Shown here: positions 26,303-34,746 of the stretch, in pieces
Numbering within the stretch: the first letter of the stretch is position 1
Layout of the letters: the number at the start of each line of letters is the position of its first letter
Assembly (NCBI GenBank): GCA_016192105.1
Contig: JACPUV010000041.1
Location: 1-64,000 of the forward strand
Reading direction: 5' to 3'
Length of the DNA stretch: 64,000 nt
From: Sphingobacteriales bacterium
GTDB taxonomy: Bacteria; Bacteroidota; Bacteroidia; Chitinophagales; Chitinophagaceae
Made by a program: the position numbers and the translations under genes
Notes under the pieces: generated by a model
What the model saw: only the letters and a program-made list of their open reading frames with translations
What the model was told of the DNA's origin: nothing
The model's database searches: none

Positions 26303-28453
26303 ATGAAAAGACTCCCCCTGGTGGTACTGATGCTGATAGCCGCTTCTTTCCTGGCTTTCAAGTCAATCGGTAAAGCCACTAACCGTTCCCTTCCTCCCGG
26401 TAATTATGAAAAGATCATGAAGCTCGTAGGGCAGATGCTCTCGGAGGGCCATTATAGTCCCCAGTCGATTGATGACGGCTTTTCAAAGAAAGTCTTCCGA
26501 AAATTTGTATCGGAACTGGATCCCGACAAGAATATCCTGCTCCAGACTGACCTGGCCGTGCTGAAGAAGTACGAAACAAAGGTGGATGATGAGATCAAAG
26601 GGGCTGTCGTTGAATTTCCCCTCGCGGCCGGAAAACTTTTCAACGCAAGGCTGGAAGAAGCAGCTGTGATGTACAATGAGATCCTTTCCAAACCTTTTGA
26701 GTTTAACACGGACGAGGACGTGATGCTGGATGCGGATAAGCTGGAATTCACAGCCAATGCAACGGAACAAAAGGACCGCTGGAGAAAGAAACTGAAGTTT
26801 ATGACCCTGGAACGGTATGCTGATCTCCTCGAAATCCGGGAGAAAAACAAAGGCAAGGAAGGCTTTGTGGTCAAAACGGATGAGGAACTGGAAAAAGACG
26901 CCCGTGAAAGAGTGAAACGTATCATGGACAGAACTTTTGAGCGGTATCGTTTCAAATTCAATGATGATGATAAATTCAATATGTATGTAAATGATATCAC
27001 CACCACGATGGACCCGCATACAGAGTTTTTCCCGCCGGTCGATAAAAGATATTTTGATGAGGAGATGAGCGGCAGTTTCTTTGGCATCGGGGCTTCGCTC
27101 CAGTACGATGACGGGAATATTAAAATTACCAGTATCCTGACCGGTAGCCCGGCGTATAAATCCGGGGAATTACAGGTAGGGGATATTATTCAGAAAGTGG
27201 CACAGGGAAAAGACGAACCGGTGGACCTGACGGGTTACCTGGTGACGGATGCCGTGAAAGTGATCCGCGGTAAGAAAGGCACTGAAGTGCGGCTGACGGT
27301 GAAGAAGCTGGATGGCTCGGTGAAAACCATTTCCCTGATTCGTGATAAAATCGTCCAGGATGAATCCTTTGCCCGCAGCGCCATTGTAAAAGAGGGCAGT
27401 TCCCGGATCGGGTATATTTTCCTGCCGGAATTCTATGCTAATTTCGACGATCCCAATGGCAACCGCTGTTCCAGGGATGTGGAGAATGAGGTAAAGAAAC
27501 TGAAAACGGAAAAAGTGGACGGGATTGTCATTGACCTGCGGGGTAACGGCGGTGGTTCCCTGTACGATGTGGTGCAGATGGCCGGCCTGTTTATTGAAGA
27601 TGGCCCCATTGTACAGGTACAGGACCGGGACAAAAAACCCAGTGTACTGAAAGATAAGGACCGGAACGTATTGTACACAGGCCCGCTGGCCGTGATGGTA
27701 AATGAATTCAGCGCTTCTGCCTCTGAGATCTTCGCTGCCGCCATCCAGGATTATGGACGCGGGGTAGTGATTGGCAGTACATCCACCTATGGAAAAGGGA
27801 CTGTACAGCGGAATATTGGCCTGGACCCCGAGAATGGCTACTCCATGTCCAACTCTGAACTGGGCACCGTGAAACTGACCTTACAGAAATTCTATCGTAT
27901 CAACGGAGGTTCCACCCAGCTGAAAGGGGTGTATTCAGATATCATCCTGCCCGATAACCTGGAATACCTGAAAGTAAGAGAGAAAGACAATGAAGATGCA
28001 CTTCCCTGGGACGAGATCAGCAAAGCAAACTATACAAGCTGGAAACCGGGCTATGACCTGGGAACAATCAAGCAGCTGAGCAAACAACGGCTGGAAAATG
28101 ATCCGACTTTCCGGCTGATCGGCGAAACAACCGAATGGCTATCCAAAGAAAGCGAAAAGAAATATTCACTGCAACTGGATAAATACCGTAAGCAGCAGGA
28201 GAAAGTAAAAGCCAGTGTAAAACAACTGGAATCCCTGTTGAAACTGAAAGGGCAGCTGGATGTATCGGCCCTCCCGGCGGAAGAAAACCGCTGGTCGGAT
28301 GATAAACCCAAACAGGAACGTTTCCAGTTATGGCTCAAGAGCCTTCAGAAAGATATTTACCTTGACCAGGCAGTAAAAGTAATGACGGATATGATCGGTC
28401 AGCAAAACCTGGTAAAAGGAAAAACAGAAGATCCGGTTAAGAAAGCATTTTAA
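26303..28453 (+). CDS. prc: Carboxy-terminal processing protease, Prc/Tsp type (S41)
   Basis: 716 residues if started at ATG 26303 (MKRLPLVVLMLIAASFLAFK, an N-terminal anchor or signal); ATGs at 26282 and 26273 are alternatives. A helical N-terminal domain (to about 200) precedes a PDZ domain (about 235-325, FFGIGASLQYDDGNIKITSI; LTGSPAYKSGELQVGD). The S41 domain has nucleophile Ser in MVNEFSASASEIFAAA and the Lys of STYGKGTVQ. The long C-terminal helical DUF3340-like tail is as in E. coli Prc. Such proteases degrade or trim periplasmic proteins at the C-terminus. It stands alone, followed by a strong hairpin. Confidence 0.93.
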   Translation: MKRLPLVVLMLIAASFLAFKSIGKATNRSLPPGNYEKIMKLVGQMLSEGHYSPQSIDDGFSKKVFRKFVSELDPDKNILLQTDLAVLKKYETKVDDEIKGAVVEFPLAAGKLFNARLEEAAVMYNEILSKPFEFNTDEDVMLDADKLEFTANATEQKDRWRKKLKFMTLERYADLLEIREKNKGKEGFVVKTDEELEKDARERVKRIMDRTFERYRFKFNDDDKFNMYVNDITTTMDPHTEFFPPVDKRYFDEEMSGSFFGIGASLQYDDGNIKITSILTGSPAYKSGELQVGDIIQKVAQGKDEPVDLTGYLVTDAVKVIRGKKGTEVRLTVKKLDGSVKTISLIRDKIVQDESFARSAIVKEGSSRIGYIFLPEFYANFDDPNGNRCSRDVENEVKKLKTEKVDGIVIDLRGNGGGSLYDVVQMAGLFIEDGPIVQVQDRDKKPSVLKDKDRNVLYTGPLAVMVNEFSASASEIFAAAIQDYGRGVVIGSTSTYGKGTVQRNIGLDPENGYSMSNSELGTVKLTLQKFYRINGGSTQLKGVYSDIILPDNLEYLKVREKDNEDALPWDEISKANYTSWKPGYDLGTIKQLSKQRLENDPTFRLIGETTEWLSKESEKKYSLQLDKYRKQQEKVKASVKQLESLLKLKGQLDVSALPAEENRWSDDKPKQERFQLWLKSLQKDIYLDQAVKVMTDMIGQQNLVKGKTEDPVKKAF

Positions 28454-28470
28454 ACGGCGAACAAATACAA

Positions 28471-28507
28471 GCAAAGAGGCTGTCCTGCTGTTGGGCAGCC
28501 TCTTTGC
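28471..28507 (+). terminator. Terminator after the Prc-type protease
   Basis: Twelve-base perfect arms GCAAAGAGGCTG (28471-28482) and CAGCCTCTTTGC (28496-28507), 17 bases after the stop codon. The T run is inside the arm. Confidence 0.75.
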
Positions 28508-28517
28508 TATTTACAAG

Positions 28518-28627
28518 CTATCTCAAAAGTCGCTATAAAGTAATAGCCGGTAAGACGGGAAGTATTGGCCCCAGCCACTATTTACTTACCGCCTTCCCGG
28601 CAAAAAAATACTTTTGAGATGGCTTCT
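28518..28627. repeat. MITE-like palindromic element, copy 2
   Basis: About 110 bp, almost identical to 9347-9459 in the same orientation. Inverted ends ATCTCAAAAG (28521) and CTTTTGAGAT (28611). The inner inverted pair seen in copy 1 is shortened here by about 10 bases on the right arm. Like copy 1 it lies between convergent genes, just after a terminator. Confidence 0.8.
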
Positions 28628-28688
28628 GGTAATCTCCGAAGTACCCGTCACTGTTCAGCAGCAGGCGCAGATCCTGCAGCAAACCCGG

Positions 28689-29198
28689 TCAGAGATACCG
28701 TTCTTTCAGGATGTTAAGATGATGTTCCAGGTGACCCGCAATAACAAAACCAAGACCCCGTACATAGACCGGCTTACCGCTGGCTGTTCCGGCCGCTTCC
28801 AGTTGTGTTTCATCAAATGAGGCAAAGAGGATCTCGGTGGACCGCCGGGTAACCCTGAATTCCTCCAGCAGATCTTCCCATTTCCGGGTGGCTGCCCGGG
28901 AACGCTCCGCATAACTGTTTTCGTCAAAACCCGGCAGGGGTTGCTGCTCACCCCGGGCGATACAAAGCGCCCTGTACGCAAAAACTCTTTCCGCGTCCAG
29001 GATATGCTGCAAAACTTCCTTGACGGTCCATTTACCAGGTCCGTAACGGTAGTCTCTTTTTTCCACCGGCAGTTGCTGCAGAAATTCGGAAAAGGAAATG
29101 GATTGCTTTTTTAAAACGTGCATAAGATCATCGCCTGCTACCTGGGCGATATAGCGATGGTACCATTCGGGTACACGGGAAAGATCCGGTCGTGGCAT
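28689..29198 (-). CDS. DinB-superfamily protein
   Basis: 169 residues of the DinB/YfiT four-helix-bundle metalloenzyme fold. Candidate metal-binding histidines are in the expected places: VLQHILDAERVFAYRALCI (helix 2) and IAGHLEHHLNILKERY (last helix), the HxxxH-type ending of the family. The N-terminus RPDLSRVPEWYHRYIAQV is typical of Bacteroidota members. Relatives include bacillithiol- or mycothiol-dependent transferases and uncharacterised stress proteins, so the reaction is unknown. It is transcribed alone, converging with prc across the MITE. Confidence 0.88.
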   Translation of the reverse strand: MPRPDLSRVPEWYHRYIAQVAGDDLMHVLKKQSISFSEFLQQLPVEKRDYRYGPGKWTVKEVLQHILDAERVFAYRALCIARGEQQPLPGFDENSYAERSRAATRKWEDLLEEFRVTRRSTEILFASFDETQLEAAGTASGKPVYVRGLGFVIAGHLEHHLNILKERYL

Positions 29199-29320
29199 AT
29201 ATAATTTATTTAGGGTTAAAAGATACAGCTGTTTCAGCGTTCGTTACCGTATTTCAATAAGGAGGGGATGGTAAGCCTGCCTAAGTTAATCAGAAAAGCT
29301 GACCGGCGGGCGGCTGTTCA

Positions 29321-29347
29321 AAAAAAACCGCGGGGAATACCCCGCGG
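29321..29347 (-). terminator. Terminator after the T9SS cargo gene
   Basis: Perfect 8-bp arms CCGCGGGG (29328-29335) and CCCCGCGG (29340-29347); on the minus strand it is followed by eight or more T. Confidence 0.85.
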
Positions 29348-29366
29348 CGAAAATCGAACTATGGTG

Positions 29367-30593
29367 TCACTGATTCTTCACCGTTTTTTGCGTGAACCGG
29401 GTGCTGCCATCCGCGTTTACGGCTGTAATAAGATAGGTTCCCTGTTTTAATGTGGAGGTATTGAACTGAACAATATTGGCTCCTCTCCGTGCATTGACCT
29501 GTAGGGTCTGACAGGCAATTCCTGAACTGGTATAAAGGGACAGGCGGTAGGTTTCATTCTTATCACTGCTGAAATTTACCGACAGGTTATTGGTAAAAGG
29601 GTTGGGGTAGGCGGACAATGTGGCCATTTGCGCACCGGGTATAAATTTAACCACGGCGGAATAGGTTTCATTTCCTTTCTGGTCTGTTTGCCGGATGCGG
29701 TAATAGATCACCGGCTCAGTCGCATTGGGATCGGTGGACGTATAGGCCCTGTATTGATCGCTGTTCCCTGCTGCCGGTTGCGTGGCAATGGTTTTCCAGT
29801 ATTGGGCATCCGTACTTTTTTGCATTTCCATACTGGCTGTCTGAAACTCACTCTCGGTGGAAAAGAGGATCCGGGTGGCTGATCCGGCCTGCTCGACTGT
29901 ATTTATTTTGAGTCCCTTTACCGGTAAGGTTGTAAGACTGGAACATTTGGAAAAAGTGATATCGTCTAATGCAAGGCTGTTGCCACAGGATCCATAGGAA
30001 CTGTTGATGATCCGGTACCGGATACTGGTGACGCCGGGAGGTACAATAAAACCGCTGACGATCTTAACCCAGGCGGGGCTGCCGCTTTGCTGAATAAAGT
30101 CAGAGACCAGGCCCGACAGGTGCTGATAAATACTCATTGCCGAGAAATATTCCACTTCAATCTGCAGTTTGGGGAGTACCCCGGTGCCGCCACAACTTCC
30201 GGGCTGATTCACATTCAGGGCATAGAGGGATATACTGTAATAACCACCGGGGGTCAGGCTTTCAATAGTGTCTGAGTAAAATTCGCCATCGGCAAAACCG
30301 GCATTTATAAGCATCATCAGCCCGTTTGAATTTCCGGTATGGTCCGTGGTATTATGCCATTCCGGACGTCCCAGGGAATTGTTCAGTAGCATGTATTCCC
30401 CTTCTTCCAGGGTGGATCCGCTGATAATTTTAAAAGTAGTTCGCCCATCGGGAAGCGCCTCAATACCAGCACTGGCGCCGAAGGTTTCCCTGGAAAGGAT
30501 GGTTTCTCCGTTACAAAGAGTTTGGGCCCGGATGGGAACCAGGCCGAAAAATATAGCGGAAAAGGTAAAGGATAAGTAGAATTTTGTTTTCAT
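29367..30593 (-). CDS. Secreted protein with T9SS type A sorting domain
   Basis: 408 residues from the ATG at 30593 (signal peptide KTKFYLSFTFSAIFFGLVPIRA); the open frame runs upstream to 31058 but lacks protein-like character. A lectin-like beta-sandwich region (about 25-235) begins QTLCNGETILSRETFGASA, with a cysteine pair and FVVPPG/SLALDDITFS-type strands. A fibronectin-like segment follows (LFSTESEFQTASMEMQKSTD), then the C-terminal T9SS signal (SAYPNPFTNNLSVNF to the end), which directs export through the type IX system and surface attachment or release. The ligand is unknown. An inverted repeat sits just before the start. Confidence 0.85.
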   Translation of the reverse strand: MKTKFYLSFTFSAIFFGLVPIRAQTLCNGETILSRETFGASAGIEALPDGRTTFKIISGSTLEEGEYMLLNNSLGRPEWHNTTDHTGNSNGLMMLINAGFADGEFYSDTIESLTPGGYYSISLYALNVNQPGSCGGTGVLPKLQIEVEYFSAMSIYQHLSGLVSDFIQQSGSPAWVKIVSGFIVPPGVTSIRYRIINSSYGSCGNSLALDDITFSKCSSLTTLPVKGLKINTVEQAGSATRILFSTESEFQTASMEMQKSTDAQYWKTIATQPAAGNSDQYRAYTSTDPNATEPVIYYRIRQTDQKGNETYSAVVKFIPGAQMATLSAYPNPFTNNLSVNFSSDKNETYRLSLYTSSGIACQTLQVNARRGANIVQFNTSTLKQGTYLITAVNADGSTRFTQKTVKNQ

Positions 30594-30599
30594 AAGTAC

Positions 30600-30654
30600 G
30601 ATTTTCAGGTTACTGGCCGCTATCCCTGTGCCAATACTTAATATCCTGAAAATC
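30600..30654 (-). promoter_or_regulatory. Inverted repeat in the 5' region of the T9SS cargo gene
   Basis: Ten-base arms GATTTTCAGG (30600-30609) and CCTGAAAATC (30645-30654), the inner arm ending 6 bases before the ATG. It could be an mRNA hairpin covering the start region, or an operator. The remainder of 30655-31178 holds no gene I can support. Confidence 0.4.
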
Positions 30655-31178
30655 AATACCCTGCTGGCTTGGCGGTGGATAGGTATTCCATAGGATGGAA
30701 TTATTTTACAGCAAATGGAAAACGAAAACCCGCGGCTGCATATTGCATAAAACCCGATAAAGTAGAAGGAATTACGTAGCGAATATACCTTCCCGTAACT
30801 ATTTCGCCGGAAGTACAAGCAGCCGGCTGCCTGAACAGATCCCGCGTTTTGCCTTGCTTTTAATCCGTTCAAATAGTAACCAGGTTCATTTCCGGTGATA
30901 CCCCATTTTCGCTGGCCTGGGTATGTGGCTGAATGAGGCCAACCGCTGAAAAGAAATGGGCGTTGCCATCTGTTAAATAGAGTACCGGTATCGTTTTCAA
31001 AGGCTTTTGACGTGGGCAGTAAGTATGGGTGTATAAACCAGGGTTCTTCCATTTTCACTTAACACAGAGGAATAGACGCTTTCTTTTTAACGAGGTGATG
31101 CGTTCGCTATCCTGGGCGTCCGGGCAAAATGGAGCGGCCATAAAAAAGAACGGGATGATTATTGTTTTCATGGCCGGG

Positions 31179-31394
31179 TCAGCGCTCATTTTTTTCCACA
31201 TATTCGAGAATATCTGCGGGCTGACAATTTAGGGCCCGGCAAATAGCTTCTAATGTGCTAAAACGTATGGCTTTTGCCTTTCCCGTTTTTAAAATGGAGA
31301 GATTGGAAAGCGTTAATTCCACTTTTTCTGACAGCTCATTAAGCGACATTTTTCGCTTTGCCATCATTACATCCAGGTTTACAATGATTGGCAT
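31179..31394 (-). CDS. Small XRE-family helix-turn-helix regulator
   Basis: 71 residues, a single helix-turn-helix domain of the YozG type: VMMAKRKMSLNELSEKVELT then LSNLSILKTGKAKAIRFSTL and ICRALNCQPADILEYVE. It lacks any extra sensor domain. It starts 3 bases after the stop of the DUF2975 membrane-protein gene, and this pairing is widespread in Bacteroidota and Firmicutes. The membrane partner is thought to control or be controlled by the small regulator, but the signal is not known. Confidence 0.9.
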   Translation of the reverse strand: MPIIVNLDVMMAKRKMSLNELSEKVELTLSNLSILKTGKAKAIRFSTLEAICRALNCQPADILEYVEKNER

Positions 31395-31397
31395 GGG

Positions 31398-31934
31398 TTA
31401 TACCGTTAAATCGTTTTCGTTTTGAATTGCCACTCCTTTATTGAAAATTGCCGCAATGATATAGATTACGGCGCCCATTAAAATAAATGCCTGGCTGTCT
31501 TCCCAGAACTTGTTTATAACCTCGGTAACAAAACCCTGACGCAATAATGAGGCAGTTATCTGCCTGGCCAGGTAGCTTAACAGCCCGATGAAAAGAGTAA
31601 AATAACTGATTCGTGAAATTTGTTTCGCCACAAAAGCACTGAACGGTTTTGCTAAAGCCATCTTGTGCATGAGCCTGGTAACAAGGTAAAACAGGCAGGC
31701 TTTCAAAATGGCGATGGTAAGAATAAAACCGTAAACGCCGAAAAAAACCATCTGGCTCTTTTTATACGTTTCAGTTAAGTCCAGTTTTTGATAAAGATGC
31801 GGGAGGGATTCAGGCTTAAACATGCTGAAGAAGAAATTCACGAGCAGGCCACCGGCTTCGACACTGAGAGCCACAAAAATGAGCCAGGCTACAATAAGCA
31901 GGGCTTTAAATACGAAGTTATTTGTTGTTGACAT
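31398..31934 (-). CDS. DUF2975-family membrane protein
   Basis: 178 residues with four predicted membrane helices (about 10-30, 60-85, 112-132, 146-168) and the DUF2975 features: FVAKQISRISYFTLFIGLLS after the second helix, and the C-terminal ALQNENDLTV-like end (AIQNENDLTV). Forms one transcription unit with the small XRE regulator. A good promoter (31960-31990) lies 26 bases upstream. Function unknown; the family always keeps company with YozG-type regulators. Confidence 0.88.
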   Translation of the reverse strand: MSTTNNFVFKALLIVAWLIFVALSVEAGGLLVNFFFSMFKPESLPHLYQKLDLTETYKKSQMVFFGVYGFILTIAILKACLFYLVTRLMHKMALAKPFSAFVAKQISRISYFTLFIGLLSYLARQITASLLRQGFVTEVINKFWEDSQAFILMGAVIYIIAAIFNKGVAIQNENDLTV

Positions 31935-31959
31935 CAGGATTTGTTTTTAAAGAGTCATG

Positions 31960-31990
31960 CAAATATAATAAAAATATATCGAAAAACAAT
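31960..31990 (-). promoter_or_regulatory. Promoter of the DUF2975-XRE operon
   Basis: On the minus strand ATTG (31990-31987), a 19-base AT-rich spacer, then TATATTTG (31967-31960), matching the Bacteroidota consensus TTTG-N19-TAnnTTTG with one mismatch. Confidence 0.6.
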
Positions 31991-32196
31991 AAATATAGAT
32001 TGAAAAACTTTAAATATTTGCAGAGCTGAAAGCCAGGGGGCAGGGTTGTCTGATTGAAATTGCCGGAAATCCGGGCCGGGATGGGGGACCAGCGGCGGTT
32101 GGCGGGCAGGGGGCGAAAAGTTGCTGCTGGCGGGATAATTTAGCCGCCATTTCTCATCCGGGGCGCATGAAGGGGGGCCGGAATAATGGAACCGGG

Positions 32197-33270
32197 TTAA
32201 GCAATAGTCACATTTTTATCCAGGTACACATCCTGTATCGCATTTAATATTTCCACACCCTCTTTCATCGGGCGCTGGAAAGCTTTACGCCCGCTGATCA
32301 ATCCCATCCCGCCGGCTCTTTTATTGATCACCGCGGTGGTCACGGCTTCGGCCATATCGCTGGCACCGGAAGAGGCCCCGCCGGAATTGATCAGGCCGGC
32401 CCGGCCCATATAACAATTGGCGACCTGGTAACGGCAGAGGTCGATCGGGTGGTCGGTTGTCAGTTCATCGTAAACGCGTTTATCTGTTTTACCATAGGCG
32501 GATTCTTTGGTATTCAGGGCCAGGTAGCCGCCATTGTTCTCAGGCAGTTTCTGTTTGATGATATCCGCTTCAATCGTTACCCCGAGGTGATTGGCCTGCC
32601 CGGTCAGGTCAGCCGATACATGGTAATCCTTTTCCTTTGTTTTAAAAGCGGGGTTGCGCAGGTAACACCAGAGGATAGTCGCCATTCCCAGTTCATGTGC
32701 CATTTCAAAAGCCTGGCTGACTTCCCGGACCTGGCGGGTGGATTCCTCGCTGCCAAAATAAATCGTTGCGCCTACGGCAGCCGCTCCCAGGTTCCACCCG
32801 GCCCGGATGGATGCGAACATCACCTGGTCGAATTTATTGGGATAGCTGAGGAATTCGTTGTGGTTGATCTTTACAATAAAAGGGATCTTATGCGCATACC
32901 TGCGCGACATAAATCCAAGTCCGCCGAATGTAGTGGCCACCGCGTTGCATCCCCCTTCGATGGCCAGCTTAATAATATTTTCGGGGTCAAAATAGATCGG
33001 GTTCGGGGCAAAGGAAGCGCCGGCACTGTGTTCAATGCCCTGGTCCACCGGCAGGATGGAAAGATACCCCGTACCGGCCAGTCTCCCGGTTTTGTACAAT
33101 CCCTGCAGGTTTCGCAATACCTGGGGATTCCGGTCGCTGTTCATCCAGATGCGATCGACAAAATCGGGACCCGGCAGGTGCAGCTGCTCTTTTTTTATCG
33201 TGGCGGACTGGTGGTTTAATAAGTAAGCGGCTTTATCGCCGAGGAGCTGTTGAATGTTGGTAGCAGGCAT
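32197..33270 (-). CDS. fbaB: Class I fructose-bisphosphate aldolase (DhnA/FbaB type)
   Basis: 357 residues. The archaeal/DhnA type of Schiff-base aldolase: [20 protein letters not shown] near the N-terminus, [20 protein letters not shown], the catalytic-lysine strand [12 protein letters not shown], and the phosphate-binding end [17 protein letters not shown]. It cleaves fructose 1,6-bisphosphate to triose phosphates. A class II enzyme is encoded 6 kb away, so the organism has both types. Preceded by a promoter whose spacer is a 16-base palindrome, suggesting dedicated regulation, for example gluconeogenic versus glycolytic carbon. Confidence 0.9.
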   Translation of the reverse strand: MPATNIQQLLGDKAAYLLNHQSATIKKEQLHLPGPDFVDRIWMNSDRNPQVLRNLQGLYKTGRLAGTGYLSILPVDQGIEHSAGASFAPNPIYFDPENIIKLAIEGGCNAVATTFGGLGFMSRRYAHKIPFIVKINHNEFLSYPNKFDQVMFASIRAGWNLGAAAVGATIYFGSEESTRQVREVSQAFEMAHELGMATILWCYLRNPAFKTKEKDYHVSADLTGQANHLGVTIEADIIKQKLPENNGGYLALNTKESAYGKTDKRVYDELTTDHPIDLCRYQVANCYMGRAGLINSGGASSGASDMAEAVTTAVINKRAGGMGLISGRKAFQRPMKEGVEILNAIQDVYLDKNVTIA

Positions 33271-33282
33271 ATTCGTTTTTTT

Positions 33283-33315
33283 AAGGTATAAGGTTGGCTA
33301 ACGACCGTTAGCAAA
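33283..33315 (-). promoter_or_regulatory. Promoter of class I aldolase with palindromic operator
   Basis: Minus strand: TTTG (33315-33312), 21-base spacer, TATACCTT (33290-33283). A palindrome GCTAACG-AC-CGTTAGC occupies 33297-33312, so it covers the spacer and touches the -33 element. A repressor bound there would block polymerase. Confidence 0.6.
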
Positions 33316-33388
33316 TATAAAACTCCGAGTTGGGAATTACAAACCGGGAGCTAAACTGTTTGCCTGCCGGTTCATCGCATTGCTCAGG

Positions 33389-33575
33389 CTGTCAGCCATT
33401 TTCAGTATAAGACAGCTCAAACCTGGCTGACACCCAATTTTAGTAATTGAAACATGCTGTCAACCTATATCCGTAAATCCATGAACACTGTCAACCATAT
33501 TCAGTAATCTTCTTCGCTTTTGTCAACCCTTTTCAGTATAAGACACAGTATAAGACAGTATAAGACATATCGCAT
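33389..33575. repeat. Five degenerate ~31-bp direct repeats, possible IS21-type terminus
   Basis: Units begin at 33389, 33427, 33457, 33488 and 33520, each CTGTCAACC-like (CTGTCAGCC, CTGACACCC, CTGTCAACC, CTGTCAACC, TTGTCAACC) followed by a T-rich TTCAGTA block. The last is followed by three GTATAAGACA copies. Multiple TGTCAAC/TTCAGTA repeats at one end resemble the terminal transposase-binding repeats of IS21-family elements, but no istA or istB gene is present. From 33576 to 33746 I see no gene. Confidence 0.55.
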
Positions 33576-33746
33576 TTTGTCCCTGTTTTCTTCGTGACTG
33601 TTCCTGTTCTGACCCGGACCTTGTCCGGGGTTAGAGCGCTCCATGCGCTTTAACTCCGAAGCAATATTGAGGGAAAATAAAAGCAGTCACGATGTGGGTT
33701 GAAAGAATTTTTCTGAGCGGGCAGGTTCTTTTGAGACAGCCTCTGT

Positions 33747-34085
33747 TTTTCCTTCAAAGCCGGGTCTGGCGCAGCCGACCCGGCGTGCTATGGAAAAGCT
33801 CAATTATGTTCAAAATAATCCGGTGGAAGCAGGAATCGTGGAAAGACCGGAACACTATTTATACAGCAGTGCCCGGGATTACCAGCTGCTGAAAGGGTTG
33901 GATTGCTGCGGGTAAATTTTCCTTCAAAGCCGGGTCTGGCGCAGCCGACCCGGCGTGCTATGGAAAAGCTTAATCATGTTCATAATAACCCGGTGGAAGC
34001 AGGAATCGTGGAAAGGCCGGAACACTATTTATACAGCAGTGCCCGGGATTACCAGGCTGCAGAAAGGGTTGGATTGATGCGGGTA
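33747..34085 (+). repeat. Tandem duplication of ~170 bp
   Basis: 33747-33916 and 33917-34085 are near-identical direct copies (period 170), each with a GC-rich inverted repeat GCCGGGTC/GACCCGGC near its start and a transposase C-terminal fragment. Confidence 0.85.
33790..33915 (+). pseudogene. C-terminal fragment of a REP-associated tyrosine transposase, copy 1
   Basis: The frame reads MEKLNYVQNNPVEAGIVE then RPEHYLYSSARDYQ, the characteristic C-terminus of Y1/RAYT transposases (HNPVRAGLV..P..Y.WSS..). The HUH and catalytic Tyr regions are absent. After ARDYQ a frame change gives LLKGLDCCG and an early stop. It is a remnant with no expected activity. Confidence 0.75.
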
Positions 34086-34097
34086 AATTTCCTGTAA
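33960..34097 (+). pseudogene. C-terminal fragment of a REP-associated tyrosine transposase, copy 2
   Basis: Reads MEKLNHVHNNPVEAGIVE, RPEHYLYSSARDYQAAERVG and ends GLMRVNFL, the intact family C-terminus. It is the second half of the tandem duplication and likewise lacks the catalytic domain. The surviving GC-rich inverted repeat just upstream may be a REP-like substrate of the lost enzyme. Confidence 0.78.
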
Positions 34098-34204
34098 GTA
34101 CAGTTTTTGACGGACCTGAGACGCAGACTCAGGCCAGCAGTCATAAATTAGTTATTTTCTTATTTTTAAGCAGGTAAAGGAATACTACGGACAGCGGGGG
34201 AAGG

Positions 34205-34360
34205 ATGCCCGATAAAACAGTAGCCTTGCTCATCCTTTTCCTGGAACAGGGGAAGGGCAAACTATTGGAGAGAGCCCGGTATAAAGAATTCAATTTGTTA
34301 ACCGGGTTGGAAATGGCGGAAATTGAAAATAAATACCTGGAAATATTTGTTGAGAAATGA
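34205..34360 (+). pseudogene. Short remnant ORF, unrecognised
   Basis: A 51-codon frame, MPDKTVALLILFLEQGKG then KLLERARYKEFNLLTGLEM and a helical AEIENKYLEIF end. It reads like the amphipathic C-terminal tail of a larger protein. A resemblance to tails of Fic-family proteins is possible but I cannot confirm it. It sits in transposon debris without promoter or partner, so a gene fragment is more likely than a functional small protein. Confidence 0.35.
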
Positions 34361-34546
34361 AATGATAACCTGTCCAATAAATGAGGTTGTGAAAAACAAA
34401 TAGGCCGATTTAAACAGAAGCGGGCTATAATCTTGTTTCTCTGCTTAACAATTTTTCTTGTAGTTTTTTTTTGTACAACGTATCTGTAAATAGAAAACCA
34501 AGGCTACTGATTTGTTAGTAGTTGCTACATATAAGGTCAGTTCTGC

Positions 34547-34629
34547 GCGGCCACTCCGAAAACCAGCCCGCCGGCATATGACCTTTCCTGCTGGGAGGGG
34601 TCGATGAGTCCGGTGGTCGCAGCCTTCAG
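34547..34629. repeat. Left direct repeat flanking the secreted-protein cassette
   Basis: About 83 bp, aligning with 39257-39337: shared blocks include CATATGACCTTTCCTGC/CTATATGACCTTCCCTGC and the identical GGTCGCAGCCTTCAG at the right end. The inner palindrome is degraded in this copy. The rest of 34361-35065 has no gene; it holds this repeat and a promoter at 34716. Confidence 0.7.
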
Positions 34630-34715
34630 ATGCCGGTCCCGCCTTTTAAAACACTAATTTATAAGGAAACTCCGGCATGTATTCACCAAAGATGATAAAA
34701 AAATAACCCCGACTG

Positions 34716-34746
34716 TTTGTCGAAGAGATTTTTATATTTACCTTAG
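34716..34746 (+). promoter_or_regulatory. Likely promoter of the secreted-protein cassette
   Basis: TTTG (34716-34719), exactly 19 bases, then TACCTTAG (34739-34746). It fits the Bacteroidota promoter with two mismatches in the -7 box. It would give a 5' untranslated region of about 310 bases before the gene at 35066. Confidence 0.5.

Noticed and set aside
29367..31058. A 563-residue protein extending the T9SS cargo gene upstream
   Set aside because: The added N-terminal part is Pro/Arg/Gly-rich without family resemblance, and an internal ATG at 30593 starts a clear signal peptide.
33389..33530. Possible CRISPR array (about 31-bp spaced repeats)
   Set aside because: Repeat units are short (about 16 conserved bases) and degenerate, the intervals are not unique spacers of constant length, and no cas gene is nearby.
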